NCBI GenBank assembly: GCA_026874595.1
Contig: CM049319.1
Coordinates: 16,149,601-16,213,600, forward strand
DNA: 64,000 bases
Origin: Sipunculus nudus
Lineage: Eukaryota; Annelida; Sipuncula; Golfingiida; Sipunculidae
Reading direction: 5' to 3'
Shown: positions 23,269 to 35,886 of the stretch, in pieces
How the letters are laid out: every line of letters begins with the position of its first letter
How positions within the stretch are numbered: the stretch's first letter is position 1
The notes under the pieces: model-generated
The model's input: only the letters and a program-made list of their open reading frames with translations
Told to the model about the DNA's origin: nothing
The model's database searches: none
Translations under genes and position numbers: made by a program

Positions 23269-25754
23269 CTGAAGAAAATGAAAATTGCACAATATTTTAT
23301 CTTAGTTCTGAATGCAATTTATGTTGTATACAGTGCCTGATTTGTACGAGAGCAAAAGGAGCGTTATTACGTCTAATCATGAATAATGAACAATTAAGAC
23401 ACTTAAACCAATCAAATGACTCGCGTGCACTCGTTCTATGCAGCGACCGGAGCACGCCTGCTGCTATTTTTAGACCAAACGTTTAGCTTTGCCGGGAGGG
23501 CATCGAAAAACTGACCAATCACATAAATCCAAATGACCCTGTCTGGTTTCTGGTGCATGGTATTCTTATTTCTACGGCGTGTGAACAGTACACGTTTTTG
23601 TTTATATCTGGTTCTTTGGATTTGATTGGCAGTTTTTATCTCGGTCCGAAGACTTGTAATTTTTCATATTCTTCAAATATAAGCCAGAGTAGCTTGCTGA
23701 ATCAAGGTCTCTGAAAGCATAACTGAAGTAGGCTTGACTGTATGAAAATGCGTGTGCTCTCCTACTGTGTTTAAGTTCAGTGAGCCTACATTGCGGTTTT
23801 GTTAAATGAGAGAAGATACATGTAAGAGTCCTCCACAAAAGCCTCGCCTTCTCTACGTGTATTAGTTTAGACATAAATAATACGATATATTTAACGGTAT
23901 AACGAACCCGAGCATTTAACATGAGTCGTCACCAACAGATGTCGCTGGTGTATTTCCGTGTATTTTAATGCCTGTGTATTAGTGGTACACAGAATCTGAA
24001 GTGTTAGCTCCCACATCTTCAGAGGTCTTAATTTGGCCCGGATCGTATGTCAGTGCTCCAAGTTTTAGAAAATTTCCAACTTTATCGGGTTCTCTGGGTT
24101 TTCTACGCCATGCAAATTTGGAACATTTACGACTTAGGGAAAGATGCAATCTGGCAAAAAAATTAAAAATGTTCACTGTTTAATAAAGAAGCGGGATAAT
24201 TATATATACACGTGATACGATTTACAATTATGTGAACAAAACAATTTTACCAGACAGTTACTTTGCTAGGCAAGTTGAATATTTGCTTACTTTAAAATAT
24301 CGAAAATTCTGCTAAAAGTCAAAGTGTGTTTCATTTATAAAATTAATGTCTCTTAGCATCAGATCAGGGGTCTATCAAGGAGAACTGAATGAATATATCT
24401 GCTGGAATATTACAAAAAAGGATTTTATTTTGAAAATGGCAGGATTGGCAGTGCAGACATACAGACATGTAGTTACAAAACTCGTGAGATTGGTTTGATA
24501 TAGTCGAGTGGTCCCTGCACTGGTCAACGGGACCATTTGAGTTCTAAGTGCTCAGAAATAAACTGTCATGCACCAATCAAACATTGAAATGAGGCTCCTC
24601 ATTCTTGTGTTATCACAAGAGCCTGTTAATCGTTTAATTGCAATTGCATATTCATGAGGGACAACTAAACAGAAGGCTTTAGTCATTGAACATTAGGGGG
24701 CTGACATAAGTTCAGAACCCCCCCCCCCCCCCCCCCCTTGTCTGTCTGTCGGGCTCGCTCTCCAACATTGCACGAATCGCTGTGTACGGGGAGATGCTTT
24801 CGCAAGAATAAAATACATAAATCCGTTCTGTTAAACACAGTCTCTATACACATAAAAACCTGCAAATAGTAGAAACGGCTTTACAGATTTATATCTTGCA
24901 TGATAAAATCCACAAAATAGCGATTCCAGTAATTGAGCCCCCCCCCCCCCCCCCTCTCTCTCTCTCTTGCCTGTTTACTGTCACAAGGTAGTTGTTTCAG
25001 TTCAATATTCTACAAAACGACAAAAAGTATTTCTATGCAGTGTTTCTTTTCAAAGACATATATTTCGTGTAGTGCCTACCTTTTTCTTGTACAGAGGTTA
25101 CAGCACTGGGGATTCCTCCATCGCTGTCGACATGACGATGTGCAGACTAAGTGATAGACACAGTCTTATGACTCACGCGGCCATGTTGTTGTATACGGAT
25201 TTGAATCTGAGTCTGTACACACGGAGCTGGACTATGTTCTATACCAGTTGTGCCTGCGTTAATTATTAACTCGTTAAACAAAGCGGATATGAGTCAAACT
25301 ATTTGTTCTTGATAACATGGTCCTCCAACAAAGGACACATGTATGAACCCCTGATTCCACAGCTGGACCTCTCCTTAACTATAGATTACTTAAAGAGTGG
25401 TGGACATACTTCACTCCCCGAGTGTCACATGAAACATAACGTAATATATCTAGCGGTCACATTTAACAAATATACTAAATTTACGTTTTAATAAAAGTTA
25501 TTTCCATACAAAACTATTATAATAACTATTGGTACAGTTGATTACAATTTAACTCCAATAACTAACGTACATTTCTGTTTAAAGCATCTTTGAAGTCTTG
25601 TTTTATACGCTAGAATGTCTGGAATCGCACATAAAACTACATCCCCGTGCAAGAACGTTTAAACCCGCCTCCGCCGCAAGAAAAGACCCGTTGGTCAATC
25701 AAGACTTAAAATTTTAAGTCATTGTTGGCCTTATTTCAATTTCAATTTGCATAT

Positions 25755-25805
<51 letters not shown>

Positions 25806-26700
25806 GTTTGCGATCTGGTTGCCAAAATGTGGACTATTGACGCGCACCGGTAAACTGGTATTTTTGCGCTGTCGCTTAATTTAAAAATTCAAGCCTTTCC
25901 TTCAGTTGTGCTTGCACAAATATTAATACTTCCTACTATCGTATCCTTAAAGAACTTTATACTTAATGCAGATAATAAATGCCTGCAGAAGGAATAATAA
26001 TGTACAATCTCCACAGGACACAATTAAGACTTTAACAGCCCTCGCAATCGATGCTTTATGCTTATATCTTCCTTATACCTTCATATTCTCACCAATGGCA
26101 TTCCTGTAAGCGCAAAGCAGATTTAAGTCTAAATGTCTACAAATCGTAAAATGGTCATTTTACAGAAAATTTGGTGATCTGGTTGGACACAGTTATACCT
26201 ACCTTGTTGAAAAGATATGTTCATCATTAAGGAAAAGTAGCATTTTAAAATACTTGTCAACCCCAAGAAGGAAGTAAACATTATCGATCGTATATCCTCA
26301 GAAAACCAACACATTCTTAAAGCATTAACAGGCTGGCCAATTGGAGCCAAGACTTGATTGACATCTGAAACCGTGACCTTCAGTAGCCTTAGTTGCTTTA
26401 TTATTTTTTTTTTTTTTTTAATTTTCAGACCAACAACAAAAACTTTATTTATATATTACAGAACTGATACAGGATTTCCGAGGATTCCAAATATATATAC
26501 ATATCATTTCGGCTAAAAAATATTTTATATAAATTCTAAAGCTACACTGAACCAAGGTATGTTTACGGCCCATATCAGACCCCACAAGTTGTCCGAGTCA
26601 CTGTCTTTGCAACGTGTCGCCATCTAGTGAACTACATGCAACTATCGGTTCTTAATGTATCTGTTTGCTTTTTGTTCACCATTTGATCCCCATATATTAT
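23269..26700. other. Upstream flank of tetraspanin 2, no recognised exon
   Basis: Should contain the promoter and non-coding first exon of tetraspanin 2, not locatable by eye. Holds a poly-C run at 24718-24737, a second with CT repeats at 24939-24966, and a (GA)n tract at 25756-25803. No gene recognised. Confidence 0.45.
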
Positions 26701-26703
26701 ATA

Positions 26704-26760
26704 CTAGCTGATAGACCCGGTATACCGGGCTTATTACCGGGGTTGGGGAGATTTATTAAC
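26704..26760 (-). mobile_element. Helitron-like 3' terminus
   Basis: Read on the minus strand, a palindrome CCCGGTATACCGGG (26729-26716) is followed 8 bases later by CTAG (26707-26704), with T as the next host base. A GC hairpin about 10 nt before a terminal CTAG/CTRR with insertion before T is the classic Helitron 3' end. The 5' TC end, at higher coordinates, was not found, and no Rep/helicase is visible, so it would be non-autonomous. Confidence 0.55.
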
Positions 26761-28268
26761 TGAGATGTGAAATATTGGCTAGTTTTTTTTATTCTAAAAG
26801 TTAACAGAAAATATAGATTTTCAATGGGAAACAGTCTCCATAAGATATGTATAAATATTTTGGCACGACTGCAGAATAACTCACGCACCTCTCTGAGGCA
26901 CAACACTTCTGTGAACAGAAACGTTTTTATGTCCAGCTGCTTGTATCTTAATTTTGCAACTTACTTTTACATTACATGAATCCTAAACATACCGTCCGTC
27001 CGTATAAACTGATAACCTGGTGGAGACAGTGCGTGAGTGATCCTGCAGTTGCTCCAATATTTTTAACATTTATTTTGTGGGGCTGTCCTCGTGTCAAGAC
27101 ATTTATACCCCGGTATGCTTTCCTTGAAGACCTGGTAAGTATTGGTGTTTACATTGCGAACCGGAATGAGACGCGGGGGCATTCAGGTTTTCGATGATAT
27201 TTGACTGGATTCTATCGTTGGACGTAAAAAGATTAGGTTGACGTTTGTAACACATGAAAGATTTATTAAAGATATATTTATTGAAAGGAAACTGTTCCTG
27301 AAGAAAGAAACGGAAATATGCATATACCTTGTAAGCAGCAGAAGCGGAGCCAACGGGACTGTATTCATTTTCAACCGCCACAAACTTTTTTTCATCGTAT
27401 CAGACATATTTTGAGGCCTGAAACCCCAGACACCACTCCACCCCACCCCACCTCACACCTATATATTCGTGAAACTGGTACCTTGAATTAGGTTTTGTCA
27501 TTATTCCTCCTTGGTTGAACTCTCCATTTCATAAAGCGAGAAATATGTGTTTTTCTCTTTTACCGACAACGCACGTGGGTATAAGAGCCTCGTTCAAATG
27601 AAGGGCCGACAGACCCAAATCCCTCACTGAAAGCAAGCGTTATTCATATGTTGAATAGTAGTGTTTGAGGATTAAAGACCACGATGAATGCGTTCCGGTC
27701 ATTGCCGAAGGCAGTTCGGCTGTGCTAGGTCTTCCCTTTGTGCAAGTCAGTAAAAACGGATAAATCACTCAAAATTATATGTACATTAAAAATTATTTAT
27801 TCTCACATTGTCAATGTAACTGCGGGCATAATAACCTTTAAAATGATGTAAGACACACTGTTGTACACAACGCGGTTTTAGAGAACATTGCGAACAGACG
27901 TGAACCGAATTCCTTTTATAAGTATTAGATTGAACATAACAGCATGGTCATCTAACTTGTAGATAAATCTGAACTAAGGAGATTTAGTAGCTCACATCTT
28001 CAGATCCTCTGAGACCTGTCACACTCTTAAGATAAGTTATTTTTAGAGTACTGAAGGGATTTTTATTGATAGAGTTTTTATTGATTCTTAATTTTATTTT
28101 ATTGATTTTTTTATTGATTTTACAGAAGAGGGGGCTGATCCAGTTGGATTGTTCTGCCTTGGTGGGAGGTTGGCGCACATTGAGTGTCATTGTATTTTTT
28201 TCACTGTCTGTTTGCATACAATATATATCTAAAACTGTTAATGTAGTCTGAGGCCGTTTTTTAACATA

Positions 28269-28421
28269 CAGTGAAACCTCGTTGTGTCGAAGTTGAAGGG
28301 ACGACACAAGCGGGTTGATTTGGTTATAATTTAACTAGAGGTGTCCGGAATATCGATTCTGTAACTTCGACATAAGCGGGGTATTCGACTTATGCGAGTT
28401 CGACACAACGAGGTTAAACTG
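28269..28421. mobile_element. TA-flanked MITE, 153 bp (Tc1/mariner superfamily, pogo-like)
   Basis: Ends are CAGTGAAACCTCGTTGTGTC and, in reverse complement, CAGTTTAACCTCGTTGTGTC, with GAA following in both. TA flanks both sides (28267-28268 and 28422-28423). A second internal inverted pair (TTCGACATAAGCGGGG / GACACAAGCGGG) gives a strong fold. No coding capacity. Confidence 0.85.
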
Positions 28422-28471
28422 TATTTATTTTTGTTCGTTTGTATCTCAGCGATGGTATAAGTTTGCATTTT

Positions 28472-28481
<10 letters not shown>

Positions 28482-28552
<71 letters not shown>
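28482..28552. repeat. (CT)n(AT)n compound microsatellite
   Basis: A TC/CT run passes directly into a TA run. Confidence 0.95.
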
Positions 28553-28553
<1 letters not shown>

Positions 28554-29974
28554 CGCGATAGATATAGGACTTATAACAATATTCCTGATTCTTGACATAA
28601 GTCATTCGGGAAACTGCAATGCATAGACCATTCTGTTACATCGATATCCTTATAAACAGCAATCTTGACATTAAGCTGCGAGTAATAAAATAACCTAAAT
28701 GTCTCGAAAAAAAAATAGCTATCGTCCATATTATAACCCGGAGGAGATATGCTTGTATGCGGTCAATAAACAGGCAGTGCGATTTATATTATCAATTTAT
28801 TAATAATATGCAGAGTTATAAAACGGATTTTTTTTTGCAAATGGTAGGTGTTGTTTGAAAAGTACACAAACCTTTGTGTCACACCACACACGCAGCGGAC
28901 ATATATTATACGGGAACTTTCACGGGAAGGTCCCGAAAAGGCACTCAACGTCTATGGTATACCAAAACAAGTTATTCTTATAACGTTCCGAAACTGGCCT
29001 TCAATGCCGTAGACTGGCGCCAATCTCACAATACAATTCTTCCACAGTCCTATGGCTTTCGCCCGCCGTTAACTGGTTTTAACTTCACAAGATACATATT
29101 CCATGGAAATCCTAACGCCCTCCCCGGCTAATTAATACTATATCTCCAGGACCAATAATCGTCCTAACGGGGTACTTGACAAACACTCCGTCTGGTGCGA
29201 ATCTATACATTCTCACAACATGTCTTGCTGCAAAGTCACTTCTCGACTGACTATACCCGTCGGCTTTGGCTTCTATTTAACCTGACCTGGTAACACATTT
29301 GTGTCAATATGATCGGTCATGTTTATTTTACGTGACATGATATAGGCCATGAGAATTAAAAATTATTAATAAAAAATTACGAAAATATTTGCATGCAATT
29401 ATGGCAGTTGAATGGCTTTCTTATTTAAGGATAAAAAAAATGCCGTTAATATCAGGAGTGGGCTGATGTACTTGCCCCACAGATTGATGTTACACAAAAA
29501 CGATAGTAGGTGGCTCAACAGATGAAAATCTGTCCAAGATCTACATATGAGTGAAAAGTTTTATGCAACTTTATGGCGATATGGTGATGGATTCGCTGAA
29601 ACTCAACAGAAATATTAACCAATTTAATATCTCGCCTAAATTTGATTTCCGCCAAAATCCACACATATCCAGTGAGGTCAGAGGTCATCAGCCTACTTTA
29701 TGGTGTCCCTGCTATCACTTAGCAGGAATAAAATGGATTTTCATGAAACTCTTTAGAAATATTAAACAATATAATATCTCACCATAGTTTGATTCCCGCC
29801 AAAATTGATGCATATTTAATGAGGTCAGAGGTCAGAAGAAATGTGACGGGCATATTACGTACCCAAGTGGTGCTTTTTGTTTTTCTGAATGCCCAGAGCC
29901 GGCGAGTCCTGTTGTCTTTAGACGACTGATAGGGAAATATTTATTAAGGAATTTATAAATTGTAGTTGTTTCTG

Positions 29975-29978
<4 letters not shown>
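28553..29978. other. Intergenic, no recognised gene
   Basis: An 85-codon open frame at 28874-29131 (plus) matches no family known to me. A sub-repeat at 29580-29840 appears twice (TTTAATATCTCGCC...TTTGATTTCCGCCAAAAT and TATAATATCTCACC...TTTGATTCCCGCCAAAAT), each followed by AGTGAGGTCAGAGGTCA-type sequence. Confidence 0.5.
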
Positions 29979-30064
<86 letters not shown>

Positions 30065-30065
30065 A
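29979..30065. repeat. (AT)n microsatellite
   Basis: Long AT tract with two AAATATATA interruptions near the right end. Confidence 0.95.
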
Positions 30066-30471
30066 TATGTTTTCATGTTTCTTATAGGCTGCATGCATAA
30101 AGTTTATGCAAGGAGCAGTGTGCAATTATATTATGTTTATTTAATGTGCAAGGAATATATATTAATGATTATGTTTACTCTGGAGTACACATCAGTGTTT
30201 GATTATAGCTTTTGTATACAATATTTTTTCACTTGATTTCAGTAAGGCAGCATGCTGTATGTTCCAACAGTTAAGCTGTGATGTATATTACCATTGATAC
30301 GTTACTTCTCTGATCTGATCTCTGAAAACTTACTTGGTCATGTGTACAAATGGGTACATTCAAAACTTATTCAATTTCATATTCTCTGCACCATTCATCT
30401 AAGTATGTTTTTAAGTATGAATATATTGTGTAATGAAAGGTGTGTCAGCTCTCAGTGCACACTATTATGCC

Positions 30472-30669
30472 AAGGGGCGGATCCAGGAATTAAGAAAAGG
30501 GTGGGTCCAAGCCTTGAGTACTTATGAAAACTTGGACCCTAAAAAAAGATCCTCAGGAAAGGGGGGTCCTGGCCGCAAAACGTGGTCCCTTAAAAAAGGT
30601 TGCTGGGGCTAGAAAAAAAAGGGGGGGGGGGTGTGGACCCCCTGGACCCTCCCCCTGGATCCGCTTCTG
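30472..30669. mobile_element. hAT-like MITE, 198 bp, second copy in opposite orientation
   Basis: Left end AAGGGGCGGATCCAGG. Right end in reverse complement CAGAAGCGGATCCAGG. A 5-bp target duplication ATGCC flanks it (30467-30471 and 30670-30674). Inverted relative to the copy at 14887-15086. Related half-ends occur at 48382-48395 and 50430-50446. Confidence 0.85.
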
Positions 30670-30819
30670 ATGCCTTTGCATTTGTTGAAGGTAACCACCT
30701 CCATTTTTTTGCAGGCTAGCTAAACTTAACATGTACATCTGCATAATTCAATTTTGATTTAGGACTACATGACTAATGCCTCCTCTAATTGTAAATCCTA
30801 GTGTTAACCAGGTATCGTG

Positions 30820-31040
30820 ATAACTGTATATGCAGACCCTGGGTGTGTAATCGTCTCAATGACGGGTCATAAGATCGAGGAACTCGTTTGTCAGTGAAAC
30901 ACGGCTATAATGCACGGCCTTCCCATTAAGCCTGCAGAGTGCTCACCTAGGGTGGGGACCAACTGTGAAAAATATCACCGCCTCGGCTGAGATTCAATCT
31001 CATGATCTCCTGTTTTTGAGTCCTGTGCTTTTATCCTTGA
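30820..31040 (-). mobile_element. Possible tRNA-derived SINE
   Basis: On the minus strand the segment near 31010-30980 reads GAGATCATGAGATTGAATCT, resembling an RNA polymerase III B box (GGTTCGANTCC-like) with a tRNA-like stem before it. The A box and 3' tail are not clear, so this is tentative. Confidence 0.3.
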
Positions 31041-32250
31041 TTATAGAATCCATTTAAGTTTGAAGGTGTTGATAATCCATTTATTAGGGTGTTTTGGAAG
31101 AATATGATACACTCGTAACTGTGAAGCTAACCATGGTATATTGTGACGGAATAGTCCTCCAACACTTATGGTCAAGGTCAAATTCTTCCAGATGCTTCAT
31201 TGTTATGGAACAGGATTGAGCTCAGAAAATAGAAAAAGATCTAATGTGATTGACGGGTGCAATTGTGATGTCATAGACTGAATAAGGAGTTACTTAAATC
31301 ATTTAATATAATCTGTTTCTGTTCTCTCATGAAATTTAGTGCTGACATTATCATGCAGAAATGTTAAGCTTATATTGAGATCAAATTTTTCCTTTCACAA
31401 GGAGTTTTCCACTTTGGTAAACCAGGCTATTACTTCTTCCGAGTCCTTACATTGGTTGAATTCTGTGGATTACTTTATCTTTGAGTTAATTTTCTAAAGT
31501 ATCTTTTTGCTTCTTTCTCCCAGTTTCTGGTTAAAATTGGTTTATTAGTCTGCAGGTTGGGTTATTTTGAAAGTTCGATTTGTGAACTTTCAATGTTATG
31601 AAAGCTTGTGTTTGTACATTCTATTTTATCGTTGAGTCCGAGTTTTGTTGCGGTCTTTTTTATCATATAGAGTGTTTTTGTTAAATATTGAGGGTGGGGC
31701 TTAATTTCTTGCAGTCTTTGTTAATGTTCTTTTGGATTAGTATGCTATACCGTTCTGGTTCGCGTTCGTAAAAGTTGTTGGTTTTGTCTGTTTTGTCTGC
31801 TGCACACATGCTTTCAGCGTGAGATCTTTGTTTACAAGATCTGTTTCAGTCTTGCACAGCAAGATATGATTGTGACATTCAAGTTTTTCTTCTTAGAAAT
31901 TGTCAATACCATCTAAATTAAAATGTGATGACCTATCATCCCTTTTCTGTTATATTCACATGGCTATTTTCATTATTGTTCAAAGGGAAAATTTAATAAA
32001 AAGAATACTGTTTTAACTTCTCTATAAATCTTGACATTTAACATTTTATGCGTTAGCAATTGCATTCTACAAGCTCAGTGAAATCAGCTCCCAGGGATAT
32101 GATATTTAGTGGGAGCACAGGGGACCCCTTTTTCGGAATCCTCATCTAGTGGAATTGGGAGGGGGGGGGGGTGAGTCTGAATATATGCATATAGACCAGG
32201 ATAAATAAAACAATATAATGACAGGAAAAACTCTCAACAGAGTGAAAATG
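31041..32250. other. Intergenic, no recognised feature
   Basis: AT-rich sequence with a poly-G run at 32159-32171. Nothing coding recognised. Confidence 0.5.
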
Positions 32251-34139
32251 TAAGTTAATATCCTTCATAAACATCAGCCAATAAAAGCGTTCTGTGTTTA
32301 CATGTACAGTAACTGTAAACATGATGTCAAAAATAGATATATCCTAACCAGGAAAGTCATGGTAAAATTACGATAAAGAAAGTGATAACGGCAGGCCCAG
32401 CGATAGAGAAAAACAAATAAACACACCCTCTCTCTCTTTCACTCTCTGTTATTAAGACTTTATGCCTATGTTTGCATGCATACAAAAATAAAACATATAT
32501 CAACACTATTTGTCACTTAAGTGACTGTCCCTTGCGGACTGTATAAAAACTGTGAAGGCTGAATGGTCAAGTCGGTTCCGCAGGTTATCCAAAACCCCAT
32601 TCACATGCAGACTTTTACTCACGTAATTATTTTTGTAGAGTAAATTTACATCTGTAAGTAAAATTCTACTCAGACTAATTTACTTAGTGTTCACATGTCA
32701 TTAAGGTCCTGTATGCACAATGAAGTTATCATTATTTATTTTATGATATAAAAATATTCATACAGGGTCGTTTGTTTAGAATTTATACTGTTCTTCCACT
32801 AGGTCCCGTGAAAATCATATATGTAAAAAACATTAACATAAAAATACATATGATCATATACATACATATATACACATTAAATATGTCAGACGTAAAATGA
32901 TATTAACAGAACCATGCATATTGTGAACACATTAAATAAGCATAAAACCTTGCATTCCCTGCGAATCTTGTGTGAATGAAGGAACAGGTGTTTTTTAAGT
33001 TACAATGCAAGTAATTAGGTTACAATAAACCCTATAAACACGCCATTTTAAGTAAACACAAGCCCAAAGACCAAAAGCTCATGCGTGAATATTTCCTGTA
33101 TGATGATACTATAAAGGCAAGAATTATTCTATTTCATACAGGAAACTTACTGACATTTAGTAATATATTTCGGTTGCTTACCTGTAGAGAATTCGTAAAG
33201 GAAATGGGGACATGAATCTCCAACAACGTTGCACAGTTTGTAAATTTTAAATGCCATCTAGGATTCGTGACAGTTTGCAATTCCCCTACAGCTGCGAAGA
33301 CTTCTGAATGCTCAGGTTTTACAAATACACCTTTAACAGTTTTGATCAAATAGTTTGACTGATGACAGAGATATTTATGTAATTTTCTTATGTATGATGA
33401 TCACACTGTAATGACTGTTTAGAGCTGAATATAGACAACATTCCTATTAAAATACTATGAAATGCAGCCTATCCACAGAAACGGAAAATGGAATGGTCTG
33501 ACCACGAAATGGTTACTCTAGTCCGAACTCGAGTCCATTTTTTTAGGGACTGGGACTCAAAGATTCTGGACTCGGATTTGTACTTGGACTCGGAATTATA
33601 AAGGACTCGTGAAATCAGACTGAGTCTTTCTCGAGTCCGTACCTCTATCACATACTATAAAGGCTTAAATACATGAGCGAACAACCAACAGAATATCAGG
33701 CATACAAAATTAGACTATATTTACCAAACTTAAATCTGGCATGGGAAGCTAAAGGTAATTTATCATTCAAGTAAAGAGCCGGTATAAAGTGACTTAAAAA
33801 TACACATGCTAATCTAAAATGTCCATTTAAATTTCTTTTTAAAAGGAGATGTATATCACAGTTGTCCTCGGCTTTTAAGTACGTAACTCGGACTCGAAGA
33901 AGGTGGACTTGGACTCGAGCCTCAAGGACTCGGACTTGGATATACTAGAGTAACAAACTAGTTCAACGGCACCAGGCATAAATACAAAATAATCTTCCTG
34001 ATAAACATATTTCCTTTCCAACAGTGGCGTGAATTTGTTTTTAAGGTAAAGGTGATGACTCGCAGGCGAGGGAGGGGCCATTTCTTTGTTTAAATCGATA
34101 AACACCATCATTCCCCCAATAATATAGGGGAATTTATAT

Positions 34140-34579
34140 TGTTACGGAACCTAATATAACAGATAGATTACGTATGCGTGATGAACACAAATTTTGTAAT
34201 GGAGATAAAAACAAATTAGATTCTGTAACACTAGGCAGCGGGAAACGTCTAGGGGAATGAATAAAGAAGTCAGTGGTTTTTTGTTAACAAATAACTATAA
34301 TTTATTCTTAAAACAACCCTAACAATACAATACACTAAATCAATACAATTATACAGTAAAACAGCGGTATACCAACAAGTCAATACAATCACATAGAAAA
34401 TAATGTGCAAAGTACCTGGATACCAACACCATCACAACGATAACTCCTTTAAATGTAATCTCTCGGAGGATGACAGTCCAGTGTAAAGCTCTTGCAATAA
34501 TCCAGAAAGTAAATTGAAGTCCAAATGCATAAAATCCAGGAGAAAGTCTTTGAAACTCTATGATTGCCGCATTCGCAAT

Positions 34580-34583
<4 letters not shown>
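34140..34583 (-). mobile_element. Truncated LTR, second copy of the family at 51.3-52.1 kb
   Basis: Begins (plus strand) TGTTACGGAACC and is the inverted copy of the last ~440 bp of the LTR at 51313-52115, then breaks off inside an (AT)n tract. It sits where units 2 and 3 have only the AT tract, so it arrived after, or was lost from, the other copies. Contains a minus-strand AATAAA-type signal matching the other copy. Confidence 0.75.
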
Positions 34584-34634
<51 letters not shown>

Positions 34635-35240
34635 TATATCCCTTTATTGTCGCCCCTGCTTTCTAAAAAAATTAGATCCGTGTCCCACAAATGTGAACAA
34701 CATTAATTTTTACGTGCTGAAACATGACGAAAAGCTTAAGGGAAGCTACTTGAAGCCAAAAAAGTCAAGTCGAAATTTGTATTCTAAGCGTTGGGCTGTA
34801 TTAAAGAAAACCCCTTTGTGTCGCAAGAAACCAGAACCGATCCAGAGAGTGTGTGAGTGGGGGGGGGGGGGGGGGGCCTAAAACTAAGATTCCTTAGGTA
34901 CGGAATGCGGATACATGGGCTGCATCGGACATGAATCAATGGTGCACTGATCATGAAATCGATTTCATGCTAATTAGTTCCATGCACGTGATCAAACTCG
35001 TGATCAAACACCGGTTCCTGATTCACTGAACCACGGGCCTATCCTAACATTTTGTAAGACCGCTCGTGTTTTCCACAAGTCCCCGAACATGCGTTGATAA
35101 ACTGTAGCTTGTGTGGCTTTTAATAAATCTTGACAGCCCTGTTGGACACAGCACTGATAAGAAGTGATTGACTGATTTCACTGAGTAACGCTAGAACAAC
35201 GACATCAGTATAAGGACACACTGTACTTACCATTTCAACA

Positions 35241-35416
35241 ATGTTTCTCATTGCCTTAATGTATCTTATGTACGGGTGTGCCGGCTACAACTTGGACATA
35301 GACAATCCAGCCATCCTTAAAATTGATGGAACGCGTTACCAAGGTAACCCTGGAGATGTTCAAAGCTGCTACTTTGGATTTTCTCTGGCTGGGTATAAAG
35401 ATGGCGGCAAAACATG
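35241..35416 (+). CDS. Integrin alpha first coding exon, copy A
   Basis: Encodes the signal peptide and the first blade up to DGGKTW, 58 codons plus 2 nt, donor ATG|GTAGGA. An in-frame TAA 33 nt upstream of the ATG fixes this start. It matches copy B at all but 7 of 176 bases, with four amino-acid differences (M7I, L18F, N36H, G56C). It is 19 kb from exon 2 and would act as an alternative first exon, or be silent. Confidence 0.85.
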
Positions 35417-35839
35417 GTAGGACTTACATAAACTGTTTGATTTGTTTCTCGGTTCGACACGTGTCGGTTTTGAACAGGCATCATATTTACAACTAACAAT
35501 TTTATCTTTGTGTTATTACGTATAAGTTTTATAAAGGCATGCCATGCAGTATCTACAAATAAAAAAAAATTATTCTGTGTTTACAGTATCAGTATTCAGT
35601 TTTCAACAAGAAAGACAGAGTAGCGAAAAAAAAACACGTTCGAGGTATTGGCATGAAGTTTAATTTTTGTCCACTAAAAAGTGCATTACTGTTACTCGGT
35701 GCTTAAAATAGTGTACCTTTAAAAAGATTTTTTATATGTTACAAAATCATGATAAAATGAATGAAGCATTCGAAATATGTATTCAATCAGAAAGAAAACT
35801 GTACGAGTTGTAAATATTGCATACTTTATATTGATTATA

Positions 35840-35886
<47 letters not shown>

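Noticed and set aside
26976-27197. 73-codon plus frame with an internal GTAAGT donor-like site
   Set aside because: Could be an exon or captured fragment, but no family match and no partner exon was found. Mentioned only with the Helitron end.
28874-29131. 85-codon plus frame between genes
   Set aside because: No recognisable domain, no splice support and no codon signal that I can judge. Not called as a gene.
35209-35215. TATAAG upstream of integrin exon 1A as a TATA box
   Set aside because: It lies only ~30 bases before the ATG, leaving almost no 5'UTR, and is not conserved in copy B. Kept only as a difference to test.
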